In this document: positions 8,355 through 17,311 of the stretch, piece by piece | How the letters are laid out: every line of letters begins with the position of its first letter | How positions within the stretch are numbered: the first letter of the stretch is position 1 | From: an uncultured Bacillus sp. | GTDB taxonomy: Bacteria > Bacillota > Bacilli > Bacillales_B > DSM-18226 | Reading direction: 5' to 3' | NCBI RefSeq assembly: GCF_946478885.1 | Contig: NZ_CAMLDX010000039.1 | Span: forward strand, 1 to 29,960 | DNA: 29,960 nt | Notes under the pieces: model-generated | What the model was told of the DNA's origin: nothing | Database searches by the model: none | What the model saw: only the letters and a program-made list of their open reading frames with translations | Made by a program: the position numbers and the translations under genes

Positions 8355-11300
8355 GTGTTTCTAAAACGATTGGATATAGTGGGCTTTAAATCGTTTGCTG
8401 AGCGAATAGCAGTGGACTTTGTTCAAGGGGTTACGGCAGTTGTCGGTCCCAATGGTAGCGGGAAGAGCAATATTACCGATGCTATTCGCTGGGTTTTAGG
8501 GGAACAATCAGCAAAATCACTACGTGGCTCCAAAATGGAAGATATTATCTTTGCTGGAAGTGATTCTCGCAAGCCTCTGAACTTTGCAGAAGTTACATTA
8601 ACATTAGACAACGAAGATCAGTCTCTGCCGGTTGATTATAACGAGGTAAGTGTTACCCGTCGTGTATTCCGTTCTGGAGAGAGTGAATTTTTTATTAATA
8701 AGCAATCATGCCGCTTAAAAGATATCGTAGAATTATTTATGGACTCGGGTCTTGGAAGGGAAGCTTTTTCCATCATTAGTCAAGGAAAAGTGGAAGAAAT
8801 TCTGAATAGTAAGGCGGAGGAAAGGCGTGTCATCTTCGAAGAGGCCGCAGGGGTGTTGAAATATAAAACGCGAAAAAAGAAAGCGGAAGTAAAATTAACG
8901 GAAACACAAGAAAACTTAAATCGAGTAAACGATATTCTTCATGAATTAGAAGGTCAGATTGAACCACTGAAAATCCAAGCTTCGATGGCAAAAGATTTTT
9001 TGGATCAAAAAGAAGCACTGGAAAAAATTGAAGTTTCTGTTACGGTTTATGAGATTGAGGAACTGCATGCAAAGTGGCAGGCTATGTCTGATCATCTTGA
9101 GCAGCAGAAACAGCAGGAGATCGAACTGTCTTCCTTGCTGCAGGGAAAAGAAGCAAAGCTGGAAGAACTGCGTGGTCAAATGATTGTTATAGATGAGTCG
9201 ATCAGTGATTTGCAGAATGTATTGCTTGAAACGAGTGAAGAATTGGAAAAATTGGAAGGACGCAAAGAAGTTTTAAAGGAAAGAAAAAAAAACGCAGTGC
9301 AGAATAAAGAACAGCTGCAAAAGAATATTGCGGAATTAACGCTCAAGACAGAGACCTTACAGGCACAAAAAAGCGGTCTGGAACAGCAGGCTAGTTTGCT
9401 ACAAGTGGAAACACAGAAGCTGAAACAGCTTTTGAAGGAGAAACAGTCCCGGCTTACGCTGTTAAGTGAAGATATTGAACAACTCATTGATGATTTAAAG
9501 AGCGAGTATATTGATGTGTTGAATGAACAGGCAGCTGCCAAGAATGAACTCACCAACCTCGATCAGCAATTAAGCGGACAGGAAGCGCGCAGCAAGAGAC
9601 TTGAGGGAGAAAATGCGAAATATGTAGCGGACCGCTGTGAGATTCAAGGCAGGAAAGCGAAGATTGAACAGTCTCTTTTGGAGGTTCAGAAGAAACTAGA
9701 AGAGCAGGTCCATATATTTAGAGATTCTCAGTCCCGGTATGAAACGTTAAAGGGCAAATATGAAAAACAAGAATCAACACTATATCAAGCATATCAATAT
9801 TTGCAAAAAACGAAATCACGGAAAGAAATGCTTGAAGAGATGGAAGAAGGCTTTGCCGGTTTTTTCACCGGTGTAAAGGAAGTACTGAAGGCGCGGGGCA
9901 GCAGGCTTCAGGGCATTGAAGGCGCGATTGCGGAATTAATCAGCGTCCCCAAAGAATATGAAATAGCTATTGAAACCGCTCTGGGAGGCAGTATGCAGCA
10001 TATTGTTGTACGTACGGAGCAGGTTGCCCGAGATACGATTCAATACATCAAACAAAACCATTTTGGGCGGGCTACCTTCCTGCCTCTGAATGTCATAAAA
10101 GGAAAGACACTGTCGCTTAGTCAAAAACAGTTAATTGAAAACCATCCGTCTTTTGCCGGAGTAGCGGCAGAATTAATTTCATATGATTCGCTCTACGGGG
10201 AGATTATGAAAAATTTACTGGGCACCGTTCTGATTGCAAAGGATTTAAAGGGTGCCGGAGAAATGGCGCGACTTCTCGGCTACCGTTGCCGCATTGTGAC
10301 ACTGGATGGAGACGTTGTCAATGCGGGGGGCTCAATGACTGGCGGAGCGGTCAAACAAAATTCCGCTTCGCTCTTATCGCGGAAAAGCGAACTCGATGAG
10401 TTAAAGGAAAAACTTGCCGTGATGGAAGACAAAACAGCCTCCATCGAAGGGGAAGTAAAACAATTAAAGCAGGCTGTTCTGGAAAAAGAACAGGAACTGG
10501 GGCATCTTCGCAAAAACGGTGAAGCACTCCGACTTCGCGAGCAGGCAATAAAAGGAGATTTACGGGAAATTGAGGTTCAATTAAAGAATATTAATGAACG
10601 CTTGTCTCTGTATGACTTGAATCAACATGAGTTTTTATCGGAAAAGGCTGCGATTGTAGAACGTAAAGACGGGCTGCATGACCGCTTGAATGAATACCAG
10701 GAAAAAATTACACAGCTGGAAAAGCAAATACAGCAGTTAAATGAACAAAAAAACACCCAGATTTTATCAAAAGATACGTTGCTGGGGGAAATCAGTGAAT
10801 TAAAGGCAGTTATAGCTGCAAAAAATGAGCAGATTAATCATGTACAGGAACGTCTGCTGTTTGCAGAAAATGAGTTAAAAGAAAGTGAGATGAAACTGCA
10901 CGAATATCAGGAAGATCTGCAGCTGCTTATGTCCGATATGACTGACAGTTCCTCCGGTGAAGAGCATTTAGAGCAGGCGGTAAAAGAAAAGCAACGGGAT
11001 AAAACCGAAACTTTACATTTGATTTCCAGCAGGAGAGAAGAACGGCTTAACCTGCAAAATTCCTTCGAGGATCTAACACTGGAGACAAAGGAATTAAGAC
11101 GGCAGCATAAAGGGATGACCAGCATCTTGCAGGATGAGGAAGTACAGCTTAACCGTCTTGATGTGGAATTGGATAACAAACTGGCTCATTTAAGAGAAGA
11201 ATATCTTCTGTCCTTCGAAGCGGCAAAAGAAGATTATCCGTTAACCATGTCGATTGAGGAGGCACGAAAAAAGTTAAAGCTTATCAAGCTTGCTCTCGAT

Positions 11301-11924
11301 GAGTTGGGAACGGTGAACCTAGGAGCAATCGATGAATATGAACGTGTGTCGGAACGCTATGAGTTTTTACTTGAGCAAAAAACAGACCTTCAGGAAGCGA
11401 AGGATACATTATTCCAGGTGATTGACGAGATGGATGATGAAATGAAAAGGCGTTTTCAGGAGACATTTGAGGGGATTCGTTTTCATTTCGAATCTGTTTT
11501 CCAAGAATTGTTCGGCGGTGGCAGAGCTGATTTATGTTTAACCATTCCGGAAAATTTATTGACAACTGGGGTAGAGATCGTCGCTCAGCCTCCCGGAAAA
11601 AAACTGCAGAATCTTGGTTTGTTATCAGGTGGCGAACGGGCATTGACAGCAATTGCCTTGTTATTTTCTATCTTAAAGGTCCGCCCGGTTCCATTTTGCA
11701 TTTTAGATGAAGTGGAGGCTGCGCTTGATGAAGCGAATGTATACCGGTTTAGTCAATATTTAAAAAGATACAATAGCGAATCACAATTTATTGTCATTAC
11801 ACATCGGAAAGGTACGATGGAGGAGGCCGATGTCCTGTACGGGGTAACGATGCAGGAATCTGGCGTATCGAAGCTCGTCTCAGTCCGCCTTGAAGCAACC
11901 GGTGAATTTGTCAATAACAGCTAA
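8355..11924 (+). CDS. smc: Chromosome condensation ATPase SMC
   Basis: Core ATPase of the SMC-ScpA-ScpB condensin that organises and helps segregate the chromosome. It is 1189 residues, normal for the family (about 1186). Walker A GPNGSGKS is at 31-38. Long coiled coils (about 165-500 and 670-1020) flank a hinge domain near 505-665, which contains the Gly-rich GGSMTGGAV block. The C-terminal head carries the signature LSGGERALTAIALLF and Walker B FCILDEVEAALD. The start is GTG at 8355 behind AGGGAGGG, reading MFLKRLDIVGFKSFA. Confidence 0.97.
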   Translation: MFLKRLDIVGFKSFAERIAVDFVQGVTAVVGPNGSGKSNITDAIRWVLGEQSAKSLRGSKMEDIIFAGSDSRKPLNFAEVTLTLDNEDQSLPVDYNEVSVTRRVFRSGESEFFINKQSCRLKDIVELFMDSGLGREAFSIISQGKVEEILNSKAEERRVIFEEAAGVLKYKTRKKKAEVKLTETQENLNRVNDILHELEGQIEPLKIQASMAKDFLDQKEALEKIEVSVTVYEIEELHAKWQAMSDHLEQQKQQEIELSSLLQGKEAKLEELRGQMIVIDESISDLQNVLLETSEELEKLEGRKEVLKERKKNAVQNKEQLQKNIAELTLKTETLQAQKSGLEQQASLLQVETQKLKQLLKEKQSRLTLLSEDIEQLIDDLKSEYIDVLNEQAAAKNELTNLDQQLSGQEARSKRLEGENAKYVADRCEIQGRKAKIEQSLLEVQKKLEEQVHIFRDSQSRYETLKGKYEKQESTLYQAYQYLQKTKSRKEMLEEMEEGFAGFFTGVKEVLKARGSRLQGIEGAIAELISVPKEYEIAIETALGGSMQHIVVRTEQVARDTIQYIKQNHFGRATFLPLNVIKGKTLSLSQKQLIENHPSFAGVAAELISYDSLYGEIMKNLLGTVLIAKDLKGAGEMARLLGYRCRIVTLDGDVVNAGGSMTGGAVKQNSASLLSRKSELDELKEKLAVMEDKTASIEGEVKQLKQAVLEKEQELGHLRKNGEALRLREQAIKGDLREIEVQLKNINERLSLYDLNQHEFLSEKAAIVERKDGLHDRLNEYQEKITQLEKQIQQLNEQKNTQILSKDTLLGEISELKAVIAAKNEQINHVQERLLFAENELKESEMKLHEYQEDLQLLMSDMTDSSSGEEHLEQAVKEKQRDKTETLHLISSRREERLNLQNSFEDLTLETKELRRQHKGMTSILQDEEVQLNRLDVELDNKLAHLREEYLLSFEAAKEDYPLTMSIEEARKKLKLIKLALDELGTVNLGAIDEYERVSERYEFLLEQKTDLQEAKDTLFQVIDEMDDEMKRRFQETFEGIRFHFESVFQELFGGGRADLCLTIPENLLTTGVEIVAQPPGKKLQNLGLLSGGERALTAIALLFSILKVRPVPFCILDEVEAALDEANVYRFSQYLKRYNSESQFIVITHRKGTMEEADVLYGVTMQESGVSKLVSVRLEATGEFVNNS

Positions 11925-11952
11925 TAAGAATAAATGACAAGGAAGTGAAAAA

Positions 11953-12939
11953 ATGAGTTTTTTTAAAAAATTAAAAGAGAAAATAACGAAGCAGACAGAC
12001 AATGTAACAGAAAAGTTTAAAGAAGGTTTATCAAAAACGAGGAATAGCTTTACATCAAGGGTAAATGAGCTTGTGTCCCGTTACCGCAAAATCGATGAAG
12101 AATTTTTCGAGGAATTGGAGGAAATCCTAATTCAGGCGGATGTTGGTTTTGAAACGGTGATGACATTAATTGAAGAGCTGAAAATGGAAGTTAAACGGAG
12201 AAATATCCAGGATCCGGCTGAGGTGCAGAGCGTGATTTCTGAAAAGCTGATCGAAATATATGAAGGAGAGGAAGAACAGACAGCCGGCTTAAAGATAGAA
12301 GAAAATGGCTTGACCGTGATTTTATTTGTTGGTGTCAACGGCGTTGGAAAGACGACTACAATTGGAAAACTGGCCTATCAATTCAAATCTGAAGGTAAAA
12401 AGGTGTTAATGGCAGCCGGAGATACCTTTAGAGCAGGTGCGATTGAACAGTTGGAGGTTTGGGGAGAGCGTGTCGGTGTCGACGTAATTAAACAAGCTGC
12501 GGGTTCAGATCCGGCGGCAGTTATGTTTGATGCAATCCAGGCGGCTAAATCGCGAAAAGCGGACATTCTTTTATGCGATACTGCAGGACGTCTGCAAAAT
12601 AAAGTCAATCTAATGAAAGAACTGGAAAAGGTAAAACGGGTCATTGAAAGAGAGATTCCAGGTGCTCCTCATGAAGTGCTGCTAGTGCTTGATGCGACAA
12701 CCGGACAAAATGCAATGATTCAGGCTAAAACATTTAAGGAAGCGACAGATGTCAGCGGAATTGTGTTAACGAAGCTTGATGGAACCGCAAAAGGAGGGAT
12801 TGTCCTCGCTATTCGAAACGAATTGCATATTCCGGTTAAATTTGTCGGGCTGGGAGAAAAAATGGATGATCTGCAATCCTTTGATGCAGAAAAATATGTA
12901 TATGGTTTATTTGCTGATATGGTTGAAACAGAAGAATAA
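11953..12939 (+). CDS. ftsY: Signal recognition particle receptor FtsY
   Basis: Membrane-associated SRP GTPase that receives the Ffh-ribosome complex and passes the nascent chain to the Sec translocon. It is 328 residues. The N terminus MSFFKKLKEKI is an amphipathic membrane-targeting helix, without the long acidic A domain of E. coli. The NG domain has G1 GVNGVGKTTT near 127-136, DTAGRLQ, TKLDGTAKGG and GLGEKMDDL. The start follows AAGGAAGTG. It is 28 bases after smc and ends the rnc-smc-ftsY unit. Its partner gene ffh, normally close by, is pushed 12.9 kb away by the operon that follows. Confidence 0.97.
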   Translation: MSFFKKLKEKITKQTDNVTEKFKEGLSKTRNSFTSRVNELVSRYRKIDEEFFEELEEILIQADVGFETVMTLIEELKMEVKRRNIQDPAEVQSVISEKLIEIYEGEEEQTAGLKIEENGLTVILFVGVNGVGKTTTIGKLAYQFKSEGKKVLMAAGDTFRAGAIEQLEVWGERVGVDVIKQAAGSDPAAVMFDAIQAAKSRKADILLCDTAGRLQNKVNLMKELEKVKRVIEREIPGAPHEVLLVLDATTGQNAMIQAKTFKEATDVSGIVLTKLDGTAKGGIVLAIRNELHIPVKFVGLGEKMDDLQSFDAEKYVYGLFADMVETEE

Positions 12940-12954
12940 GGGAAACATAGCGTG

Positions 12955-12985
12955 GGCTGACAGATTGTCAGCCTTCTTTTTTTAT
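12955..12985 (+). terminator. Strong terminator after ftsY
   Basis: A perfect 8-bp stem (GGCTGACA 12955-12962 with TGTCAGCC 12966-12973, 3-nt loop) is followed by TTCTTTTTTTATTT. It isolates ftsY from the eight-gene operon downstream. Confidence 0.93.
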
Positions 12986-13051
12986 TTCTTTAAGTAAAAA
13001 AATGGCATTTTTAGATAGAAGTTACTTTTTTTCTTTTTTTAACTAAAAGAA

Positions 13052-13078
13052 TGTAGGGAAATTGAAGTTTGACTCGTC
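13052..13078 (+). promoter_or_regulatory. Possible ECF-sigma promoter of the eight-gene operon (tentative)
   Basis: The AT-rich spacer 12986-13137 must hold the operon promoter, but no well-spaced sigma-A pair is visible: TTGACT (13069) and TATAGT (13097) are 22 bp apart. TGTAGG (13052-13057) and CGTC (13075-13078) with a 17-bp spacer resemble the TGTAAC-17-CGTC pattern of cell-envelope-stress sigma factors (SigX/SigM type), with two mismatches in the -35. ATTGAAG occurs twice (13061-13067, 13084-13090). Weak evidence only. Confidence 0.2.
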
Positions 13079-13137
13079 TATATATTGAAGAAAAACTATA
13101 GTATATTTTTTAGACATTTAGAGGGGGGAGTTGAAAG

Positions 13138-15525
13138 ATGCAAAGGCACGTAAGAAGTATCATCGTTTTCTTTGTATTGCTTTTTGTTATGTCATTTAAT
13201 GCCATGCCTGTATTCGCTGAATCAAGCGGGCTTAAGGTGACAACGGAGGTAGGGATCGATGGGAAAGTAAAGCGAAGCAAAGGATTTCCACTGAAAATAA
13301 CGATTGAAAACAGCGGGGCATCATTTAAAGGAGATCTCCTGATTGATTACTATCCTTCCTATAATTCAGGGGGGGCACTGGCAGTTCCGATCGAACTTCC
13401 TGAAAAAAGTACAAAATCCTTCATTGTTTCAATTCCGGGAATGTCGGAAGATCATCCCGCGCAGCATCAAAATCAGACTGGCATTCACTTGTTTCGGGGA
13501 GATTGGAAGGATGGAAATAAAGTCAGTTTCAAGGGAGATAAGGTGTTAAAGCTGAAGTACATCGAGTATGACCGTCCGATTATCGGTACTTTAAGCGAAA
13601 ATATCGATCGATTAAGAGAATTAAAATCTCTTTCTTCATTAAACGGTGATTCCATTGAATTACTTGAGCTTGAGAGTGAGCGGTTGCCTAAGCAGGCACT
13701 CGGACTTGAAATGCTTGATTATCTACTGGTTGATGAATTCGCGCTGGCCAAGCTAGATAAACAGCAACAGGAAGCGATTAAAACATGGGTGGCTGGCGGA
13801 GGCTTTCTCATTGCCGGAGGTGCACCGGATATGAGCCAGTCATTCGGTACGCTCAATGAATTATTGCCGGTGCAAATGAACGGAGAAACGCAGGTCAATT
13901 CGGGTTTTCTCAAGAATGGAAAAAGGGAGGACCCACTATTCGATAAATTAACAGTTTTTACCGGAAGTATAGCAAAGGAAGCGGAAGTTCTAGCCGCAAG
14001 CGGAGAAACGTCGGTTGTGGTGAAAAAAAACTATGGGATGGGAGCGGTGGTGCAACCGGGATTTTCCCTTGGTGATGAACCGCTATCTTCTTGGAACGGC
14101 TATGCTGACTGGTTTAATGAGGTGCTGATACAAGCTGCCGGAAAACCGTCTAACTCTGCCACTCCGTACGGGCAAGATATTTATAGTCCCCTTTACTATG
14201 AGTTCGCAGAAATAAATGAATATTTCCCTACATCCCAGTTTTCTATTCAGCGGCTCATTGGGTTACTGGCAGGTTATTTTATCATCCTTGTGCCCGTTCT
14301 GTACTTTATTTTGAAAAGATTGGATAAACGAGAGCATGCATGGTGGATTATTCCGACAATTAGTATAATCATGTCGGCTGCTATATTTGGAATCGGGGCT
14401 AAAGATAGGATTAAGAATCCACAACTGAATCAAATGGGTGTATTTGTCAATGGACAAGGATTCTTAACGGGTTATCAGGCAGCAACGCTGCTTTCCAATA
14501 CAAGCGGTACTTATTCCCTTTCGATGCCAAAGGATCAATTTAAGGCTGTACCAAGTACTGATTCAACAACGGGGATCTCTTCTGTCGAAGGAGTTTTTGA
14601 GGAAACACGGAAGGGATACGATGTAGTATACAAGAATGTAGAATACTGGTCATCTAGAACTCTCTATGGAGAGGCAAAAATAAAGGCGGCGGGACACTTT
14701 CAAACAGAGCTGAGTGTCGATAACAACGTGCTGAAAGGGACGATTCAAAACAATTATCCATATGACTTCAACGATATTTTGATTTGGACCGGCAAGGAAA
14801 AGCACAGCCTTGGACCACTAAAAAAGGGCGAGGTCATGCAAGTGAATCAGAAAGTCAAACAAAGTATCCTTTCACCACCATACAATATGCCGATGCAGGG
14901 ATATCCCATGCCTAACGGACAATCTGATCTAAAGAAGCTGAAGCAGGAAAGATTGGAAAATGCAGTAGGTAACTTTTTATTTGATAAAGTGAGTGCGGAA
15001 AATTTGCCCGTTCTTGCCGGTTTGACGAATGATCAGGTCCTTTCACTCGATATAACAGGCGAAAAAGAAAAGAAACATCATTCTAATCTTATCATTGAAC
15101 CCTTTAAGGCTGAAGGAGATCTGACCGGGCAATTTACCCTGACACAAGATGGATTGGCAAGCAGCTTTAATGTTATAAACGGACGTATTCTGGAAAAGTC
15201 ACCTGCTGTAAATGAAATATTACTTGAAGACGGACAATATGAATATGTATTGAATTTTCCAAAAGCTGTTGCTGATCATTCTATCCTCCTGGATGAAATA
15301 CAAATTCGGACAAGGGACAGTCAGGCTAATTTTGAATTGTATAATTATCAAAAGGGAGAATATGTCTCGATTGAGCAGACCACCTTTAAACGAACAGCGG
15401 ATGAACATGCTGGGGAATTTTTGGGGGAAAATGGAAAGATGATGCTGAGAATTACTAAACATACAAACGGGGATCCGTATGTCATTTTGCCGGATATTAA
15501 AATAAAAGGGGAGGTCCTGCCATGA
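13138..15525 (+). CDS. Large membrane-anchored surface protein, first gene of the MoxR/VWA operon (function unknown)
   Basis: I do not recognise a named family. The 795-residue protein has a signal peptide (about 1-27, basic start, hydrophobic core, cleavage after VFA). A first ectodomain of about 345 residues has a beta-rich start and an amidotransferase-like part near 180-240 (VDEFALAKLDKQQQ, then TWVAGGGFLIAGGA). No cysteine is seen there, so it is probably not catalytic. Two membrane helices (about 371-391 and 401-420) joined by the short basic turn KRLDKREH put the C-terminal domain (421-795) outside as well; its last 120 residues look beta-sandwich-like. The start follows GGGGGGAG. It overlaps the next ATPase gene by four bases. 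A sensory, scaffold or substrate-binding role with the ABC transporter is inferred. Confidence 0.8.
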   Translation: MQRHVRSIIVFFVLLFVMSFNAMPVFAESSGLKVTTEVGIDGKVKRSKGFPLKITIENSGASFKGDLLIDYYPSYNSGGALAVPIELPEKSTKSFIVSIPGMSEDHPAQHQNQTGIHLFRGDWKDGNKVSFKGDKVLKLKYIEYDRPIIGTLSENIDRLRELKSLSSLNGDSIELLELESERLPKQALGLEMLDYLLVDEFALAKLDKQQQEAIKTWVAGGGFLIAGGAPDMSQSFGTLNELLPVQMNGETQVNSGFLKNGKREDPLFDKLTVFTGSIAKEAEVLAASGETSVVVKKNYGMGAVVQPGFSLGDEPLSSWNGYADWFNEVLIQAAGKPSNSATPYGQDIYSPLYYEFAEINEYFPTSQFSIQRLIGLLAGYFIILVPVLYFILKRLDKREHAWWIIPTISIIMSAAIFGIGAKDRIKNPQLNQMGVFVNGQGFLTGYQAATLLSNTSGTYSLSMPKDQFKAVPSTDSTTGISSVEGVFEETRKGYDVVYKNVEYWSSRTLYGEAKIKAAGHFQTELSVDNNVLKGTIQNNYPYDFNDILIWTGKEKHSLGPLKKGEVMQVNQKVKQSILSPPYNMPMQGYPMPNGQSDLKKLKQERLENAVGNFLFDKVSAENLPVLAGLTNDQVLSLDITGEKEKKHHSNLIIEPFKAEGDLTGQFTLTQDGLASSFNVINGRILEKSPAVNEILLEDGQYEYVLNFPKAVADHSILLDEIQIRTRDSQANFELYNYQKGEYVSIEQTTFKRTADEHAGEFLGENGKMMLRITKHTNGDPYVILPDIKIKGEVLP

Positions 15526-16457
15526 TTGACATACAGAAATTAACCAAAAGGTACGGGAAGTTTACAGCGCTGGATTCACTGAATCTGCATATCGATCAAG
15601 GAACTGTCTTTGGCTTTGTTGGACAGAATGGTGCAGGAAAATCGACCACATTCTCCATTCTCGCGACTTTACTGGCTCCTACATCAGGTACTGCTTTTAT
15701 AAACGGTTTTAATATTTCAGAGGAACCGAAAAGGGTGCGTAGGCAAATTGGGTATATGCCGGATTTTTTTGGGGTATATGATCAATTACGAGCCGTGGAG
15801 TATTTGGATTTTTACGGAGCGTCCTACGGCATTCCGGCAAAGGAAAGGGAAAAAATGATTCCTCAGCTCTTGGAGTTAGTCAATTTATCTCATAAAAGAG
15901 ATGAATATGTCGATGTGCTTTCCAGAGGAATGAAGCAACGGTTATGTCTTGCCCGCTGCCTAATCCATGATCCCGAGGTACTGATACTTGATGAGCCAGC
16001 GTCCGGTTTAGATCCAAGGGCACGGGTAGAAATGAGGGAAATATTAAAAGAGCTGAAAACAATGGGAAAGACCATTTTGATTTCATCTCATATTTTGCCT
16101 GAGCTTTCGGAAATGTGCGATTCAATAGGGATCATTGATGGGGGAAGGCTTGTGGCGGAAGGTTCTGTTTCGGAAATACAGGAACGGCTAAGGGGTGAAA
16201 AGCTTATTACGGTAAAGAGCTATCAGGACGTGGAAAAATGTTCAGCCTTTTTTGAGGATGATCCGAAAGTCATCGATGTAAAGATCCTGGAGGACAGAAG
16301 CACCCTGCAATTTATTTATAAAGGCTCGGATGAAGAACAAAGATTGCTGCTGAAGAAAGCGATGCTTCAAGATTTGCCTGTTATTAGCTTTATGGAAGTA
16401 GAGACCAATTTAGAGGATCTGTTTATGGAGATTACAAAGGAGGTTGAACAGCCATGA
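15522..16457 (+). CDS. ABC transporter ATP-binding protein of the MoxR/VWA operon
   Basis: Cytoplasmic ATPase of 311 residues. Walker A GQNGAGKST is at 34-42; the signature is LSRGMKQRL near 139, Walker B VLILDEPASGLD near 160, and the H-loop SSHIL near 190. The modified signature and the roughly 90-residue C-terminal extension place it with ABC-2 type exporters (CcmA/GldA/NatA-like). It starts at ATG 15522 behind GGGGAGG, overlapping the previous stop, and overlaps the permease start by four bases, so the three proteins are probably made in fixed ratio. The substrate is unknown. Resemblance to the gliding-motility GldA/GldF pair is only at superfamily level. Confidence 0.9.
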   Translation: MIDIQKLTKRYGKFTALDSLNLHIDQGTVFGFVGQNGAGKSTTFSILATLLAPTSGTAFINGFNISEEPKRVRRQIGYMPDFFGVYDQLRAVEYLDFYGASYGIPAKEREKMIPQLLELVNLSHKRDEYVDVLSRGMKQRLCLARCLIHDPEVLILDEPASGLDPRARVEMREILKELKTMGKTILISSHILPELSEMCDSIGIIDGGRLVAEGSVSEIQERLRGEKLITVKSYQDVEKCSAFFEDDPKVIDVKILEDRSTLQFIYKGSDEEQRLLLKKAMLQDLPVISFMEVETNLEDLFMEITKEVEQP

Positions 16458-17299
16458 AAAACCTGATGATTAATCCGGTCCTTAATAAAGAGTTCATGCT
16501 TCGCTTCCGTTCCGGTAAAAGCTTTCTGGGTCTATTATTTTACCTGTTGGCGCTTGCACTGATTATCGTTGGATTTATTTTTATCCAGTCGATGTCAAGC
16601 ATGCAGGGGTTTTTTAAACCAAATCAGAGCCGGGACTTATTCATTATGTTGTCCTTCATGCAGCTGGCGTTAATTCTGTTTATTACTCCGGGTCTAACAG
16701 CAGGCGTTATCAGCAGTGAACGAGAAAGGCAGACGTTAAACATTTTGTTAACCACGACACAGTCTTCAACCAGCATTATAATGAGTAAGTTGATATCGTC
16801 TATTTCCTATTTATTGCTCTTGATTATTGCCAGTTTGCCGTTGTACAGTATCGTTTTTTTATACGGCGGGATTTCCCCGGGTCAGGTATTAATGAATGTC
16901 GGTTTATGCGTATTTACGCTCATCGTATACGGTACGCTCGGAGTGCTTTTTTCTACTCTCATCCGAAAGACTATTGTCGCTATCGTTACCACATATGGTG
17001 TTACCTTGTTTCTTGTCGGTGGGACCGCGTTTATTACTTTTATCTTACTATCATATACACAGGGATTTGCCGGGATCGCTCCATCAGCAACAGTTAATCC
17101 CGCACCATATTTTACTGCGATGCTGAATCCTCCTATTATTCTTTTCAGTTTGCTGCAGCCGGATTCTTTGGAGGAATTGACTAGAATAACAGGGATAGAA
17201 TTCCCGTTGTGGGGAGGATTTATCATTTCTTATACGATTCTCTTTTTGCTGGCGCTATTATGGAGCATTAAAAAGCTTCGACCAAATATGAAGGGATAA
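16454..17299 (+). CDS. ABC-2 type transporter permease of the MoxR/VWA operon
   Basis: Membrane protein of 281 residues with about six helices. It begins with the MNPVLNKEF-like pattern (MKNLMINPVLNKEFMLRFRS), common to ABC-2 permeases, where a short cytoplasmic amphipathic helix precedes the first membrane span. A conserved cytoplasmic part near residue 90 (GVISSERERQTLNILLTT) matches the coupling region of this family. The start overlaps the ATPase stop by four bases behind AAAGGAGG. It should pair with the preceding ATPase as a homodimeric transporter. The cargo is unknown. Confidence 0.88.
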   Translation: MKNLMINPVLNKEFMLRFRSGKSFLGLLFYLLALALIIVGFIFIQSMSSMQGFFKPNQSRDLFIMLSFMQLALILFITPGLTAGVISSERERQTLNILLTTTQSSTSIIMSKLISSISYLLLLIIASLPLYSIVFLYGGISPGQVLMNVGLCVFTLIVYGTLGVLFSTLIRKTIVAIVTTYGVTLFLVGGTAFITFILLSYTQGFAGIAPSATVNPAPYFTAMLNPPIILFSLLQPDSLEELTRITGIEFPLWGGFIISYTILFLLALLWSIKKLRPNMKG

Positions 17300-17311
17300 A
17301 GGGGACGGACA

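Noticed and set aside
8830..11652. Minus-strand open frames within smc
   Set aside because: Shadows of the coiled-coil coding sequence; the protein sequences are Ser/Cys/Phe-rich complements of Glu/Lys-rich codons.
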